Notes: generated by a model not told the origin, from the sequence alone. A stretch of 64,000 nt of DNA from Batkoa obscura (GCA_030770535.1 JASVEC010000038.1:186001-250000); one strand, 5' to 3'. Shown: positions 43,312-56,932, numbered from the stretch's first letter. Program-made: numbers and translations.

Positions 43312-45051
43312 TATTCCACATCCCCTTCATCTTCATTACCATTGATGGGACTATCACTCACTCTCATAAGATTACTTTTCTTAATCCCCAATTCCCCATT
43401 ATTATGATTCAATTTATTAAATGTTAAAGAATCACCAATCCATTCCCAAACATGATGATCATCCCCTTTAATATCTTTTTGATATTTTCTAATATTACTG
43501 TTATTTTCAATTAGTTGACATACTTGATTCCATATATATTGTCGTTGATTTATATCTTTATATTCCATAGTTAATAAATGGTCACGTAATAAATTAATCC
43601 CAATAGAATTCTCTGGATATTTACTAGGATTTTGTAGACTAAGATGATCCTATTAATAAGTATAAATTATTAGAAATTAAAACAAAACAAAATAAAATTC
43701 TATTTTTAGTAAATAAATCTTACTCGATCAATTAACTCTTGAATTACTTGATGATATAATTGATTCACTTTCATTTTTTCATTACAGTAAATTTGATATT
43801 TATAATAAAAATAAATTAATGCTGCCATTAAACAATTTAAAACTAAAAATAAAAACATATTAATAAAAACATATTAATAAAAACATATTAATAAAATATA
43901 TTAATTATTAATTATTAATCACAAAAATCTTATTTAAAATAAACTAAAACTTACATAATATTTCTTTATAGTATATTTTCATCCATTTTAAATAAATTAG
44001 TTTCAATTGACAATAAATGCTATATTTTTCAATTTTACTTTTAATCAAGATAATTTCTTGACCTTCTTTATTGATTATCGTTTTTTTTAAAATATCATCA
44101 TCCACTAATAATTGTTGATAACTTTTTTCAAATAAGGTATTAAATTCCAACAAATCCGTATCATGTTTCTAAATATAAAATAAAAAAATAATTTATTATT
44201 AATAATAAAACATACTATTCCTTTTTCCAAGACTAATTTTTTAACATCATCAAATTTGAGATATTCTTCTCTCACAAACTTCTTTTCTCCATAACATTTT
44301 ACCAGTCCAGCATTTTCTTTTAATTTCTCTAAACTTTTCAAATAGAGTTGATTTATTTTTAATACTTGACTTAAATCAATAACACAACTTGCTGATAAAG
44401 GGAACAATTTACTATTCATTGGATGAGGTAAGAGAATGTAACCCTTTTTACAATATTGAATTTGATGATTTTGACATACAGCATGTTTTGGACATGGGAT
44501 ACAAGTAGGTAATAGGAAATCAAAATAAGATGGTTCTAAAGAAATTGATTAAGATTAATAAAATATTAAAAATTCATTTATTTTATATAGTTTAAATTTA
44601 AATTTAAATTTAAATTTAAAATAACTTACTTTCTTTTACTTGTTTTTCACTATTGCAATAGCCTAATTGAATAGTATGATATCGATACCAAAGAAAGTAA
44701 CTAGATAATATTAATAATAAACTTAAATTTAATAATCGATTGAAAAAGGAATTATTAGTTTCTATTGTTTTTGGTGTAAATTTTAATCGTCCTTCAAAGG
44801 GAGAGGGTATTTTAGGGAGAATAATAGTAGATTCGTTACTTAAATTGGAATTAGACTCTTCTTCAATTTCATTTGTTTTAGTTAAAATAGATTCATATGA
44901 ATTATTTGTTGTTGACTTTGTAGATCTATTTACTTTCTTTTTTACACTTGCTATTGGCTATAGTTTGTTATTAATTTAATAATTTAACTTAATTTAATTT
45001 AATTACTCTTTTTTTAATTCTTTCTCTTTGTTGAAATGGATTATCACTCAT
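43308..45051 (-). CDS. Src1/Heh/Lem2-like inner nuclear membrane protein (no LEM domain seen)
   Basis: Multi-exon gene. Start MSDNPFQQRERIKKR, then a Ser/Asn-rich nucleoplasmic stretch and a membrane segment (FNRLLNLSLLLILSSYFLWY). The lumenal Cys-rich block is typical of the Src1 family: LPTCIPCPKHAVCQNHQIQY followed by CKKGYILLPHP. A second hydrophobic segment lies near 43800-43850. The C-terminal MSC (MAN1-Src1 C-terminal) domain reads RQYIWNQVCQLIENNSNIR then DDHHVWEWIGDSL, matching N-S-N-V-R...V-W-E-W-I-G. These proteins organise chromatin at the nuclear envelope and recruit ESCRT-III (family knowledge). The usual N-terminal HeH/LEM fold is absent from the predicted start and I see no upstream exon in the ~190 bp to the next gene. 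Confidence 0.85.
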
Positions 45052-45241
45052 CTTTTTATTTAAAATTCATTAAAAAAAGAATCTTAAATTTTCGTTTTTA
45101 TCTTTAAATTATGATTTAAAAACTTAATGAAAAATCGGCAAAAATTATGACATAATACAAAAATCGACATAATATAAAAGTAAGCATAACATCTAAATCA
45201 AATAATTTTATTTTAAAAAAGTATATAAAAAACTCGTTTCT

Positions 45242-46872
45242 TTATACTCTCTTATAAAAATCCAAGGTTGTAAAATAGATAGTTATTAAATTTTCGAATT
45301 CTTTTTTACTTAATATTTCATCTTCTTTTTTTAACTTTAAATTTAATCTTTTTGAAAATAAGTTAACTTTCTTTTTAGGTTGAATTAAATACTCTTTAAA
45401 AATTAGATTATCATTCAATAATCTTTCTAAAATTAATTCCAATTCTACCATAGTAATTAGTAGTTCTAAATTTTTATGTAATATTCTCTAAAAATAACAA
45501 ATTAATAAATAACAAATTAATATTTAATTTATATATATTATAAAATATAATAAATTTTACCTTACTAATACCTGGATAACGAAGAATTTGTTTACAAACA
45601 GCTAATTTATAGGTATTGTAAACATCCTTATTTTCTTTAAATTCATAATTTAACCATGGCTTTGGTAGAATTAAAATTCCATTTTCCTTCTCTTTCTCTT
45701 CCTCATTTTCTTCTTCTTCTTTTTCTTTTTGATTCTTATTAATTTTATTTCTTCTATTACCAATATATGTAGCCCATTTATCAAAATATTCATAGCTTAT
45801 AATTCGACTTATTTCACTACCAACAATATAAATTAATGGTGGGTTATATTTCAGTAATAAATTTAATCCCATTTCAATATTATTAATATTAATATTTTTA
45901 AAATATTTGATTATTAATGTTTTAGTTATACCATTAACTTCAAATTGTTTTATAAATTCGTATATTAATTTTACTTCTTGTTGTATTTGTTTATCTGAAA
46001 TTGTTAATAAAAAGTTATTAATATTATGTTCAATTGTTGGATTTTCTTTGACTTTTGATCTTTTATTACTATTAAGTGTCAATTCATTATCTTCTTCATT
46101 AATTCCACGTTTGATAATGAAATTATTTATATCTTCTTCATTATTACTAATAACATTATTATTATTAATATCAATATCTAAATTAAATTAAAATAAAATC
46201 AATATAAGAAAGTAATATAATTTAGTAATTTACCATTATTTTCTAAATCTGAATTAAACTTTCCAATAAAATTTTCTTCTTTAACTTTTAATTTTTGATT
46301 AACAGATTTTATATTAGCTTCATTGTTTCGAACTTCATCATTAATATTAATTATCGGCAATTCAAGTTCAATCTAAAATAAAATAAAATATTAAAGATTA
46401 TTATGTACTATTCTTAATCTTACCTTATTTTCAGCAATTAAAGATAATAATACTAACATATTTGATGGAGTTACTAAAGGAGTAATAACGAATTCCATTT
46501 TTTTTTGTTGATTTATCTTATTCACCAACTCATTATAATAATTTTTTCCTAATTCAATTAACTTTTTTGGAAATGTATTATTTAAACATAATATAAATTT
46601 ATCACTTAATATATAGTCTAATTTTTTACCCGGCATTTGTCGATGCATTTGTTGAATTAATTCATTTTCATATAATTGATTACTTATTCTTTTAGTATTA
46701 CATATTACATTTTTAGAAACTAATTGTTTAATGGCTATTTCTGTTAATTGAGGATCTAAACTTAATAATAATGGTGTTAATCTATTCATAAAATCGAAAC
46801 TATTTTTATCCATTAATAATATAATTCGTATAATTCCTAAAGTTAATTCTAAACTTGGATTAATTTTAATTA

Positions 46873-46939
<67 letters not shown>

Positions 46940-49900
46940 TATTGTTAATTGTTGACATAAATTAGCAGTTGGATCATCTAAATTAAAAGTACCAAATGAA
47001 GAATACATATTAAAATTCATTAAAGCTACATTCTTTGCTAATAAAGAAGCAGTATCAGATGTTTCAATAAAATAATTTAATGTGCTTAAATTAAATGGTA
47101 ATGGATTTTTAATTTTAGATATTAAATTAGGTAATTTAAATTCCATTATTTGTTTTATATTATAATTAGATTGAATTTCATTATTATAATAATATGTTTC
47201 TTTTTGATCAAATAAATTTAATACTCGATGTAAATTAATATTGTAATTTTCATTAATCTCTTGAATACTTGATGGCAAAGGTTTAAATGAAGCTAATTGT
47301 TCTTTTTGTTGATAAGTTTTTAATTTAGATTCAAAATACTTAAATTGTTCTTGAAAATTAAAATTTAAAGCAATCTTGTTAGGTAAATAAGAATAAGGAT
47401 CCTTTTCTTTTGGGTTTATAGGCTGATGTATAATTTCTTCTCCTTCTCCTTCTGTGAATTCTTTTTCAATTAAAGTTTTATCTTTTACTCCTTCAATATA
47501 AATTTGTTTCCAAATTTCCATTAATTTTAATAATTCAAGTTGATATTTTTGTTTATTTAAAGTAGATTTCAACCAAGTTCGAACTGCACTTTTTGAAAAC
47601 TTTGGAAAAAAATATTGTAATGGAAATGAGTAATTTATTCTTTCTTTATGAAATCGAAATTGTAATATCGTTACTCCTAATAAAATTTGCTCAATTGTAA
47701 ACTCTGTTGTTGGTCTTATTCGTTGATATTCTACTTGATATTGATCAAAATAATTTTGATTTAATAATTCTAATTCTTCTTCATTGTTAAATTCCATATC
47801 ATTTAAATCTATATTATTAAATTTCTTTGAAGTTCTTTTTTTCTTTTTTTCCTTGTTATTTATTATTTCATTATTATTATTGTTATTACTGAAATCTAAT
47901 ACTTTCTTGATCAATTGACTTTCCTTTAACTTCTTCTTAATATTATCAGAATTATCAATTGATTTAAACTTCTTTTCTAATATATAATAATACGATCGAA
48001 TATTGGCTGTGGGTATCTTTAAGGTATCTGCTAACTCATTTATTTTATTACTATCATTCAAAGGAGTAATCTTACGTCGAATATCAATATAAGAATTAAG
48101 TACTCCTCTTTCAAATACATTAAATGTATATTTTTGGGTCCAATTGTTAGCTGTATTTAACCAAATTTTTATTTCTTCTTGACATCGTGTCATCTCACTT
48201 GTATCTTGTTCATAAAATACTTGATTTGCTTTATTAACAACGTTCTCATTCTCTTTATTAACATTACTCTCTTTCTCATTTTCTTTATTTTTATCTTTAC
48301 CTTCTTTTATCAAAGTTTCATTACCTGCGTGATATTCTAAATCGGTCCAAAATAAGATTGCATCTTGAACTGTTTCTAAACAATATTGATTCATAACTTT
48401 TAAAATATCCATGACATGTTCATACTTATTTGGTAAATAATAAAAAAAGCTTACATGTTTATTTACTAATTCTTGTTTAACAATCTCATAATAAGGTTGA
48501 TTAACTATCATTTGATCAAAATTATATAAATTAACTTTAAATAATAAACCCATAGCTGTTAAATATTTGACTATTTTTAAGGTTTTTTTACATAAATTAG
48601 GTTGAATTAATTCCTTATATTTTTCTTTATCAATATCCTTTAATAATTTACTCCGATTTTCGCTCTTTCCACAATATTCTACTAAATCTTCATTTATATT
48701 AGAGATAGGCGTAATTGCCAATAAAACTTCCAATTTTAACTCTTGAAAAAAAACTTGGGGAGGTAACAATCGTGTTTGCTGATATTTATCATCAAATAAA
48801 GATAAACATTCAATTAAATGAACATGTAGTGTTTTTATTCTCAATAATATTGTTTTCAATAACCCCAATTTCTGTCCTATTGTTAACCAATGATCGAAAT
48901 TCGTTGCTGCTTCTAAAGTTGGTTTTTTAATTGTATTTTCTTTACCCTCATTTTTAACTAATTTTGTTAGTTTTTGAATTTTGTTCATACTATTAATGTA
49001 ATCTACATCTTCTATGATGTTTCCTCTTTCTTTATTTTCAAAATTATATATTACTTCTCTAACCAAAGGTCTCTTTGCTGTAAGGAACCTAGAATTATTG
49101 CAAACATCTTGAACAAAAGAATTAATAATTAATTGTTGATTATCAAATTCATATAAATGAATAATTGTTACATTTTCTGTTGTACCATTAAGATGAGGTA
49201 CTTCTATTTCAAATTTCGCTACCTTTTTTTCTAATTGTAGAGATTTGATACTATTCATTAATGTTTTTCGATCCAAATCTGATTTTATCCCATGAGATTT
49301 TAATTTTTGTTGAACTAAATTAAGTAATCTGACATCAAATTTTATTATTTTATTTTCTTCAAGAACATCCAATAGCATTCGATTTCGTAATTCTTTTGTT
49401 AATGAATATATATTACCCCTTGCAATTTTCTTTGATTTACTTGCTTTATTTTGTTCGCTTGATATATTTTCTTTATTTTGTTCACTAATAATTACATTTT
49501 CTTTAGTTCGCTCTGTTGTCTCATTCTCTTTTTTTTGTTCATTAGTAATGTTTGTATTTTCTTCTATCTGTTCCGATATGTTTTTGTTTTCCTCTGCTAT
49601 ATTTATATTGGATGAATTGATCGTATTTTTTTTATTTTCAAATGCTTTTTTAGTAAAAAAGCGAAGCATCCTTTTCTTACCTTCAAATTCATATGCTTTT
49701 ACACAAGGTGAAATATCATCATCTTCCTTTTCTTTTACTAATATTGATAATAAATTCAACAATATTCTTTCTGATAACCCCATCATTTTTTTGCTAATTT
49801 CCTATAAAAAATAAAATAGAAATAGAAATTATTATCATTATTATAAATTAAAAATGACAACTTACCGAAGTAAGAATCCCCTTTTCTCCACTATCTTTAA

Positions 49901-51227
49901 TGATTTGATAAATTTGATGTTCAAAGGGTAAATTAGGATGTAAATTTGAATCTTGAGAATTAATAGGTTCATTATAATTAATCTTCTCTGCAATTTTAAT
50001 ATCGGTATCAATATTAAAATCTTTTAGTTTTCTTATACCATCTATTAATGTACCATTTTCTTTATGAATAGCAATATATTGAAGATACCCAATTCGAACC
50101 ATATTTTGAATAATACGTCGAATTCGTTTACGAAATACATAATTTTCATCATGGAGTTTCTATTGAATAAAATTAATAAACAGTGATTATAATAAATATA
50201 ATATAATACAACAAACTTACTAATTTTCTATAAAGATCTTTTAATGGAAATACTTCTTGTTGTTGGTCTTTGAAAAAAGAATGTATTGCTTTTTTGACAC
50301 TTTGATTTGAAATAGAGATATCAATATCATCATCATTGACAATAAAATTATCTAAATTCTGTATTTCACCTTGTTCTAATTCAACATCATCATCCATATT
50401 AACTAAAAATATATTCCTTGATGCATAATAAGAATGTAACTGTATATTTGTATAGCATGTTGTTTTCTTTTTTCTTACAATTGGATGACGTACACTAAAA
50501 TATTTTTTATTTTTTATTTTTTATTATCAATTAAAACAAGAATATTATCATTAACTTACATCAGTCCCAAATTCACTAATTCTTTAACACGAGTAAATAT
50601 AGTTTTAGCATCCTTTTTAAATACATCCGATAAATCGGTAGTTAATACCCCTGAATAACGATGTTTACAAATGTAATATAGTAACTCTTTCCATTCTTTG
50701 GTTACTTTTTCAGGCTATAAAGTAAAGTTAAAGCCAAATTTCCTTTTTTATTTAATAATTTTGATAGCTTACATCTACATTTTTGTAAATAATTTGATCC
50801 CTTATTTTTTCTTCAATAATTACAACTACAGCTGAATAACTTTTTTCTATTTCTTGATATGTATTTAATTTAAGTTGAGCGCTATCTGCCTACAGTATAA
50901 AAATTAAACGAAAAATGCCATTTCAACTCTATAAACTATTGTAATTACCGTTTTTTCCTCATTTCCCAAGATCACTTGCTCCAAATTAACAAATTCTTTC
51001 CAAAACCAGGCTTTAAAGTCATCATCTATAATCAATTCTTTTTCCACTATCTCTTTCTCTTCAAAGTCTTCAAACTCGACAATTTCATTTACTGATACCA
51101 GTTCTTTTTCATATTTTGGTTTTAACTCTTCAACAAAGGACCAAAAAGTGGTTATATTGATACCATTACTACCACCTACCATACATATTTCACAAATTAA
51201 ACTGGTTTGCCATTCCTTTAAGCGCAT
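45242..51227 (-). CDS. TFC3: TFIIIC largest subunit, tau138/Tfc3 (B-block binding)
   Basis: Large multi-exon gene, about 1,850 aa. Start MRLKEWQTSLICEICMVGGS (winged-helix block). Exons then carry KEWKELLYYICKHRYSGVL, the segment KLHDENYVFRKRIRRIIQNM followed by VRIGYLQYIAIHKENGTL, and the largest exon (46391-49786) with MMGLSERILLNLLSILVKEK (B-block winged helix). EFTIEQILLGVTILQFRFHK then RINYSFPLQYFFPKFS matches the Y-R-T-T-x-E-F-T ... W ... F-P region of Tfc3. The C-terminus reads CKQILRYPGISKRIL and ends FTTLDFYKRV at 45242. TFIIIC binds the B-box of tRNA genes and recruits TFIIIB and Pol III. Asn/Lys-rich spacers and a poly-Asn run (about 46870-46940) inflate it. Introns are 45-75 nt. 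Confidence 0.88.
46872..46940. repeat. trinucleotide (TTA)n microsatellite coding poly-Asn in TFC3
   Basis: About 23 consecutive tta triplets on the plus strand read as AAT (Asn) codons on the coding strand. Pure repeat, so probably length-polymorphic. Confidence 0.9.
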
Positions 51228-51350
51228 TTTCAGGCTGTTGAATGTATAATCTTAAATAAATATAAAAAAGTGAAAAATTTGTGAGCTTGAATGATTTTGT
51301 CAAGTTTTATGAAGGGGGGATTATTGGCTGATGGATTTTGAAATGAATAG

Positions 51351-51452
51351 ATGGAGATTTTTTTTTGGTTTCATCATTTTTTCCATCTTTCAAGCGCCAT
51401 TTGAATGGAAAAATTGTTAGTAAAATTCTTAAATATAAAAATACATCCACAG
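51351..51452. repeat. MITE-like dispersed element, copy 6
   Basis: Orientation of copy 1: atggagatttttttttggtt, core tcaagcgccatttgaatgg, end aaaaatacatccaca. Confidence 0.75.
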
Positions 51453-51979
51453 ATGGTATTTTTGGATGAGACTCTTTTCTATGAATAAGATTCACGATTT
51501 TTTTGATTACAAGATATGTTTTAATCTAAAATAATTATAATATTGCTTTTTGATCTTGTTATATTTTCTTTGTAAGTGATTTAATTATAAAGTGATGATA
51601 TACATGGTTGTAAACAAAAGTTAAATATAAAGTTTGTTTATTCAAACTTGTTTATTTTTCTTATCTTCTTATTTATCCATATCCTCTACTCTACTATTCA
51701 AACATACTAAAGTTTAAAATAAACTTATTATCTTCAACAATAAAACACTTGAGCTCCTCTCCTTTAATGTTTTTTAAAAAAAGCTTTCTATTTAATCATA
51801 GTCTTCTGGTATATTTATAGTAGTCGGACTACCTGCAATGATAATAGCTATGCTGTTATTATAATTCAAGTGATAATGAATGATTAATACAATACTAATA
51901 CTCATGTTAATCATTCATATCGTTGTTATAAAGAGAGTAAAAATGCGTTTGTAGTAAAAGGTTAGTTCGACAATAAACA

Positions 51980-52084
51980 TATGGGGATGTATTTTTGTGT
52001 TTAAGGATTTTGCTAATAATTTTTCCACTCAAATAGCGCTTAAAAGATGGAAAAAGTAATGAAGCCAAAAAAACATTCCCATAT
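51980..52084. repeat. MITE-like dispersed element, copy 7 (best preserved ends)
   Basis: Inverted relative to copy 1: tatggggatgtatttttgtg, core ccactcaaatagcgcttaaa, then agccaaaaaaacattcccat with an outer ata. The terminal inverted repeat tatgggnatgt is clearest here. Confidence 0.8.
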
Positions 52085-52475
52085 AATAATTTAGAAAATA
52101 TAGTACGTTTTTTATAGAATCCAGCAAGGGCTACTTTTCTAAGAACTTCTATTCATTATCAAGATAATAGACTATTGTAATGACAGCCACTCGGTTGTAA
52201 ATGCATAAGATTGCTTTTTTATACCTATGATTGATTGACTATTATCACGTTCATAGCTGCTATTGCTGATGTTGAATAGAAGTCCCTTATTCTTTCAATA
52301 AATTTTTCTATAAAGAAACTAAATTTATTAGAAATGATATTTATAGTAAAAAAGTAATTTTGACAGAAAATAAGTTTTTATTTAATAATGAAAATATCGA
52401 GTTCAATTTTTTATATTTTTTACATTGAAAATAACATTCATTTATTTACAATCCGACGACCCCTCAATATAACAA

Positions 52476-52579
52476 ATGAGGATGTATTTTCATGTTAACA
52501 ATTTTATTAACAATTTTTCCACTCAAATAGCACTTAGAAAATGGAAAAAGTAATGAAGCCAAAAAAAATATCCCCAAAT
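52476..52579. repeat. MITE-like dispersed element, copy 8
   Basis: Same orientation as copy 7, only about 390 bp away: atgaggatgtattttcatgt, core ccactcaaatagcacttaga, then aagccaaaaaaaatatcccc. Confidence 0.75.
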
Positions 52580-53597
52580 GATTAATACATATCTAGCTAT
52601 CGATTTTAGTTATTAATTTTAATCTCTATTTAGACACAATATAAACCATGAAATTATAGTTATAACAATTCAATTACCTTTTTCTATATTCTTCATAGTA
52701 TTAGAATTTCATTCAAAACAAATGTTAGTCACCGCTTTAAATGCTTTATTACTTATCCTCTAAATAGATATTACTGAATTATTCCGAAAGTTTATAAAAA
52801 GTTATAAAAGCCTAAATATCAAAAGACCAAAGACCGAATTTCAACTTATCTTAATTTTTCCACATACGCTTTAATTTTCTTTATACTCATAGTATAATAA
52901 TAAAAATAGTAATATAGTTGAAACTTTTTATAACAAATTAGCAAAGTTTACTATATTTGACTATATTGATTTTAAACTTGTTATCTATTTTACTTTTTAT
53001 TCTTTTAGGTTAACTAGAAAGGATTTATTTAGTGGAAATGTTAGATTAAATAGAAGGATTTCTTTTATTTTTTTAAGAGTCTATTATTAATGGAATTTTC
53101 AGAATAAATAATATGTTCTAAAAGCATTAAGTATAAACTAATAGGTTTGGAATTAACTTTTATTTTATCTTATTTTTTTGTTTTGTTATTAACAGGGTAA
53201 ACATTTATTGAATTTTACTTTTTGAAGTGGATAAACTTTTATACTTATTTTATTTTGATTCCAAATATTGTTTTTTTCTGATCTAGAATAGCATGAGGAA
53301 TTTAGATTTTTTTAATTTTTGTAAAATATCTTTTCAATAGTTTGTTCATTTCACTTTCATAAAAACTAAAAATATTGGGGCTATATACTGAAAAGAGAAA
53401 AAACGTCGATGTTATTATTAATAATCACATCTTTGTTTAATGACATACTAATAATTTTTGAAAATTTTACGCTAAACAAAAAATGAGCAAAATAATGAAA
53501 AGAGACACTTCAATAGACAATTACAATGAAAACAAAAATAATTTAACATATTAAATACCAACTTTATTTACAACTTATAAATATTAAAACGAGACAC

Positions 53598-54443
53598 TTA
53601 ATTATAGTAATGATTACTACTATCTAAACCATTTAGCAATTGAGAGATAGAGGGTAAATGATGATTTAGCTTGGGTAAACCAGTATCACGAAGAGGTGAT
53701 AAAGTATTAGAAGAAGAAAGTGAATGATTGTTAGTAGAATCAAAGTTATGATTATATTTTAAACTAAGATCCAAAGCTTGAATAGCAATATTTAGTTCAG
53801 GTGCGATATCTTGACAAGTGTAGCTAAGTTGAGATAATACATTTTTAACGTAATTCATAGTAGACTGATTATGATTGATAATGGACTTTTGTTTCTGGTT
53901 ATCTGAATTCAGGTAACGAGCCTTTTGTTTCAAGTCAATCATTTCTTTATTTAAATTTAGGATCCTTTTATTTAGGATCATACTCGTTGTTGTATTATCA
54001 CTGTTACTTTTTTGAAATTTATTAATTGGGGTGACTTCTTGATTCAAAATTCTTCTTTGAATACTAAAAATAAGGTCTGGCCTTCCACGTACAAATAATG
54101 GGTGTCTAAAGATTAAGGCTTGATCATAACAGTAAGTTCCAGATTCTCTGATAAACCCATACATATTCAATTGTCTTGTAAAACTGGCCCAACAGCTATG
54201 TTTAAAATAAACTGGGAAAATATTTCTACACAAATACTCAGAATCACACACCTTAATTGCATCTCCTTCTGAATTCCAACTAATTTCTTTAATCTCGTTA
54301 TCGTTACACATGGTGTATAGTTTTTGTATAAAACTAACAAAAGGACGATGACCTTTTTTATCATTATTACCACTTTTAATTGCTTCCTTTCTTACCCTTG
54401 GTAAGTTTGGAGAAGCAGAAGTACTTGAAGACGATTTAGGCAT
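53598..54443 (-). CDS. HSF-type DNA-binding transcription factor
   Basis: Single exon, 281 aa. The HSF domain spans about residues 30-135: PFVSFIQKLYTMCND, ISWNSEGDAIKVCD, then the recognition helix CWASFTRQLNMYGFIRESG, and FRHPLFVRGRPDLIFSIQRR. Usual HSF reads N-F-S-S-F-V-R-Q-L-N-x-Y-G-F-x-K, so this is a diverged member. A short coiled coil follows (LNKEMIDLKQKARYLNSDNQ), then a Ser/Asn/Leu-rich tail; no response-regulator receiver domain is present, which argues against Skn7. TATA-like gtatataaac lies about 60 bp upstream on the minus strand. Whether it mediates heat shock or morphogenesis (Sfl1-like) cannot be told. Confidence 0.88.
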   Translation of the reverse strand: MPKSSSSTSASPNLPRVRKEAIKSGNNDKKGHRPFVSFIQKLYTMCNDNEIKEISWNSEGDAIKVCDSEYLCRNIFPVYFKHSCWASFTRQLNMYGFIRESGTYCYDQALIFRHPLFVRGRPDLIFSIQRRILNQEVTPINKFQKSNSDNTTTSMILNKRILNLNKEMIDLKQKARYLNSDNQKQKSIINHNQSTMNYVKNVLSQLSYTCQDIAPELNIAIQALDLSLKYNHNFDSTNNHSLSSSNTLSPLRDTGLPKLNHHLPSISQLLNGLDSSNHYYN

Positions 54444-56833
54444 TGGATGTAAAGATTTAAAATATAATTTAATTTACGCTATGGAGATAAAATTGAGTTG
54501 TTTATATACTATTTTTTTTCTCCTAAATTGAAGGTTACTAATTTTATATGAGAATTAATTTACAGCTTATAGCCCTTTTAAACAGCCAAGACCAAATAAT
54601 TATAGATTGTAGTTTAACTTTGGAGCACCTTAATTTAGTAATAATTTAATTAAGAAATCTGAATGGCATGAAGTCATAATTGAGAATTCTCTTTCTATGT
54701 AAATTTGTTATTAAAAACCAGAAATTATAATTAAACTATTGAAATAGAGCCTTTATAATTTTTGTAATTATTGCATTGCGATCGTTTTAAATAACAGTAC
54801 ATACATATTAGAAACATTTAATTTCTCGATGATAAAGAATATTAAATAGATAAAAAGAAGTCAAATTATCTTCTTTTTCATATTCATTACAGTCTCTAGG
54901 TTTTGTTTCTATTTTACTTTCTATTCTTTACCAACTAAAACTGTCGGTCAAAATTAAGCCAGAGACCGAAATTTGCAATTTTATAATAGATATGCAACTA
55001 TGTCGCCAAGAAAATAAACTGACTCCTCAATAAAATAAAACCTAGATTAATGGAAGCTTTAATTCAATATTATAAGTTTCTAATAGAAATTTACTATTAA
55101 GATTTATTTCGTTACCTTAAAAGCTATTTATAGAACTTAAGATATGGCATTCACTTAATCGAAGAAGATATATAACTAAGAGGAGGATAGATTTAAAATT
55201 AAATTAGATTAAAAATCATACTTGAAATCATACTTAAAATAAAGGCTAAAGATAGTGTAAAATAAAGCATGTTAAGTTAGCCTCTATAAAATAAAAATTT
55301 TTTACCAAATAATCAATAAAGTAATTAGGAAAAACTGAGAATTTTATAAATAAATAAAACTTTTATTCTATTTTATAAAAAAGATAAAAATTGTTACTGC
55401 AAATATCAAGCATCTTTAAAAATTAATTTTTATAGTTGATCCCTCGGATAAAGTGAAACCATTTTGTTTCCAAAGTTTTTGGCCTAAATTTAGCCGTTTA
55501 ACATCATTTTTCGTTCATCAACTACCAGCTTAAAACAATATGAGCTAAGTTTTAGTTGTATTCTTAGCAGCGTCTATAGCTTATCATTTTATTATTTAAA
55601 CTATGAATCCTATGTAATACGCTTTATTATGTATATCTTAAATCTTGTATCACGTAAATTACTAATTATAACCTTATCTAGATTTACAAAATAAGATATA
55701 GAATTGAAACTTCAGTAACTATAGTGCAAATACCCACTTTTGGATAAAAGAACGGATAAAAGAAACTCGAGAGAAGTATACAAGATGGGAAAAATGGTAG
55801 GTTATTTATTCTGTTAATCCGTTTTATTCTTTAAAATTAACGAAATGTTAATTTGTAGTGAACTCATATTCGGGTAATCATTATAAATCGTTAGCTGTAA
55901 TAAACTAACAATGATCGTTAAAACTATTATTAGCAATAGCTTGAGTCATACTCTAGTAAGCTAGCCGTGAACTTTAAAGCTTCTATCATTTTATTCTTTA
56001 TATGTCATAAGATTTTATGCTAAACTGCTAAATAAACTTTTCCTTAAATCTATTTCTAATCAATTTTATTTACAAAACAGGGTTCTAAGATATCCACCCC
56101 AGTTTGTTAACTCGAATATCAAATAGCCTAATTCTCAACTAATTCATAATGTCTCTTGCACATGAATTGCATAAGAATTGATATAAAAAAAGACACTTCT
56201 TTATGTAGCTTTGTTTTTTACTTTGCTATTTTAATTATACTTTATAATGCCGTTAAACAATGTTCTTATTTACCTTATACTAGATTTTAAATATTCATTA
56301 TTTTCAATTTGCCCAGGTTACGAGTAAAAATAATATTCCAAGTAAACTTCAAAGTCTAAAAAGCCTTTAAATTTATGAAATCAATGCCCCCGGTTTTGAC
56401 GTAAAGGCTCTAACTTAATCTTGAATTTGTAGCATACCATATCAACCTTTTAAATCTTATTGATCTTATGAATCCCATAAATTATTAATAATATAGTAAC
56501 ATAACTTTATTCACTATAATTGAAGATAGAATTGTTTGAACTACATTTATAAGCTACTCTAAGATAATTGATGATATCAAACCTAAAGGTATAGTAAACT
56601 TTGCTTAGGTTTAGTAAGTGAAAGTAAAGCTTCTTTTTACCTTTTTGTTTAAGCATTGACTTACTTTTCAACACGTTTATAGTTTATATAAATAAAAACT
56701 CTATTGTTTGCTATTGAAAATTTCTTTTTTACCAAAATTCTTATCAAACTGAAAAGCTAGTATGGAATTTTGTAAAAATGAAAGATATGAAAGGAAACTC
56801 ACTTAAAAAAGTAATAAAGTTAACTAGTTAAGA

Positions 56834-56932
56834 TATGGTGATGTATTTTATATTAAGAATTTTACTAACTTTTCCGCTCAAATAGCGTAAAAAATAGAAA
56901 AAGTGATAAAGCTAAGAAAATGCCCCTGTATA
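56834..56932. repeat. MITE-like dispersed element, copy 9
   Basis: Orientation of copy 7: tatggtgatgtattttatat, decayed core ccgctcaaatagcgtaaaaa, then aaagctaagaaaatgcccct and gtatat. Confidence 0.7.

Larger units (their letters stand above)
51228..53597. other. 2.4-kb intergenic region with three MITE-like copies
   Basis: Lies between the TFC3 start and the 3' end of the HSF-type gene. It contains MITE-like copies at 51351, 51980 and 52476 and otherwise AT-rich sequence without a supported gene. Confidence 0.55.

Noticed and set aside
44740-46191. Plus-strand ORFs opposite SRC1-like and TFC3 genes
   Set aside because: They overlap supported minus-strand exons with family motifs and have no family similarity themselves.
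46872-46940. Regular (TTA)n array as a possible CRISPR or structural array
   Set aside because: Simple trinucleotide microsatellite inside a reading frame; no spacers and a eukaryotic context.
54167-54373. Overlapping minus-strand ORF inside the HSF-type gene
   Set aside because: Out-of-frame shadow of the HSF domain.
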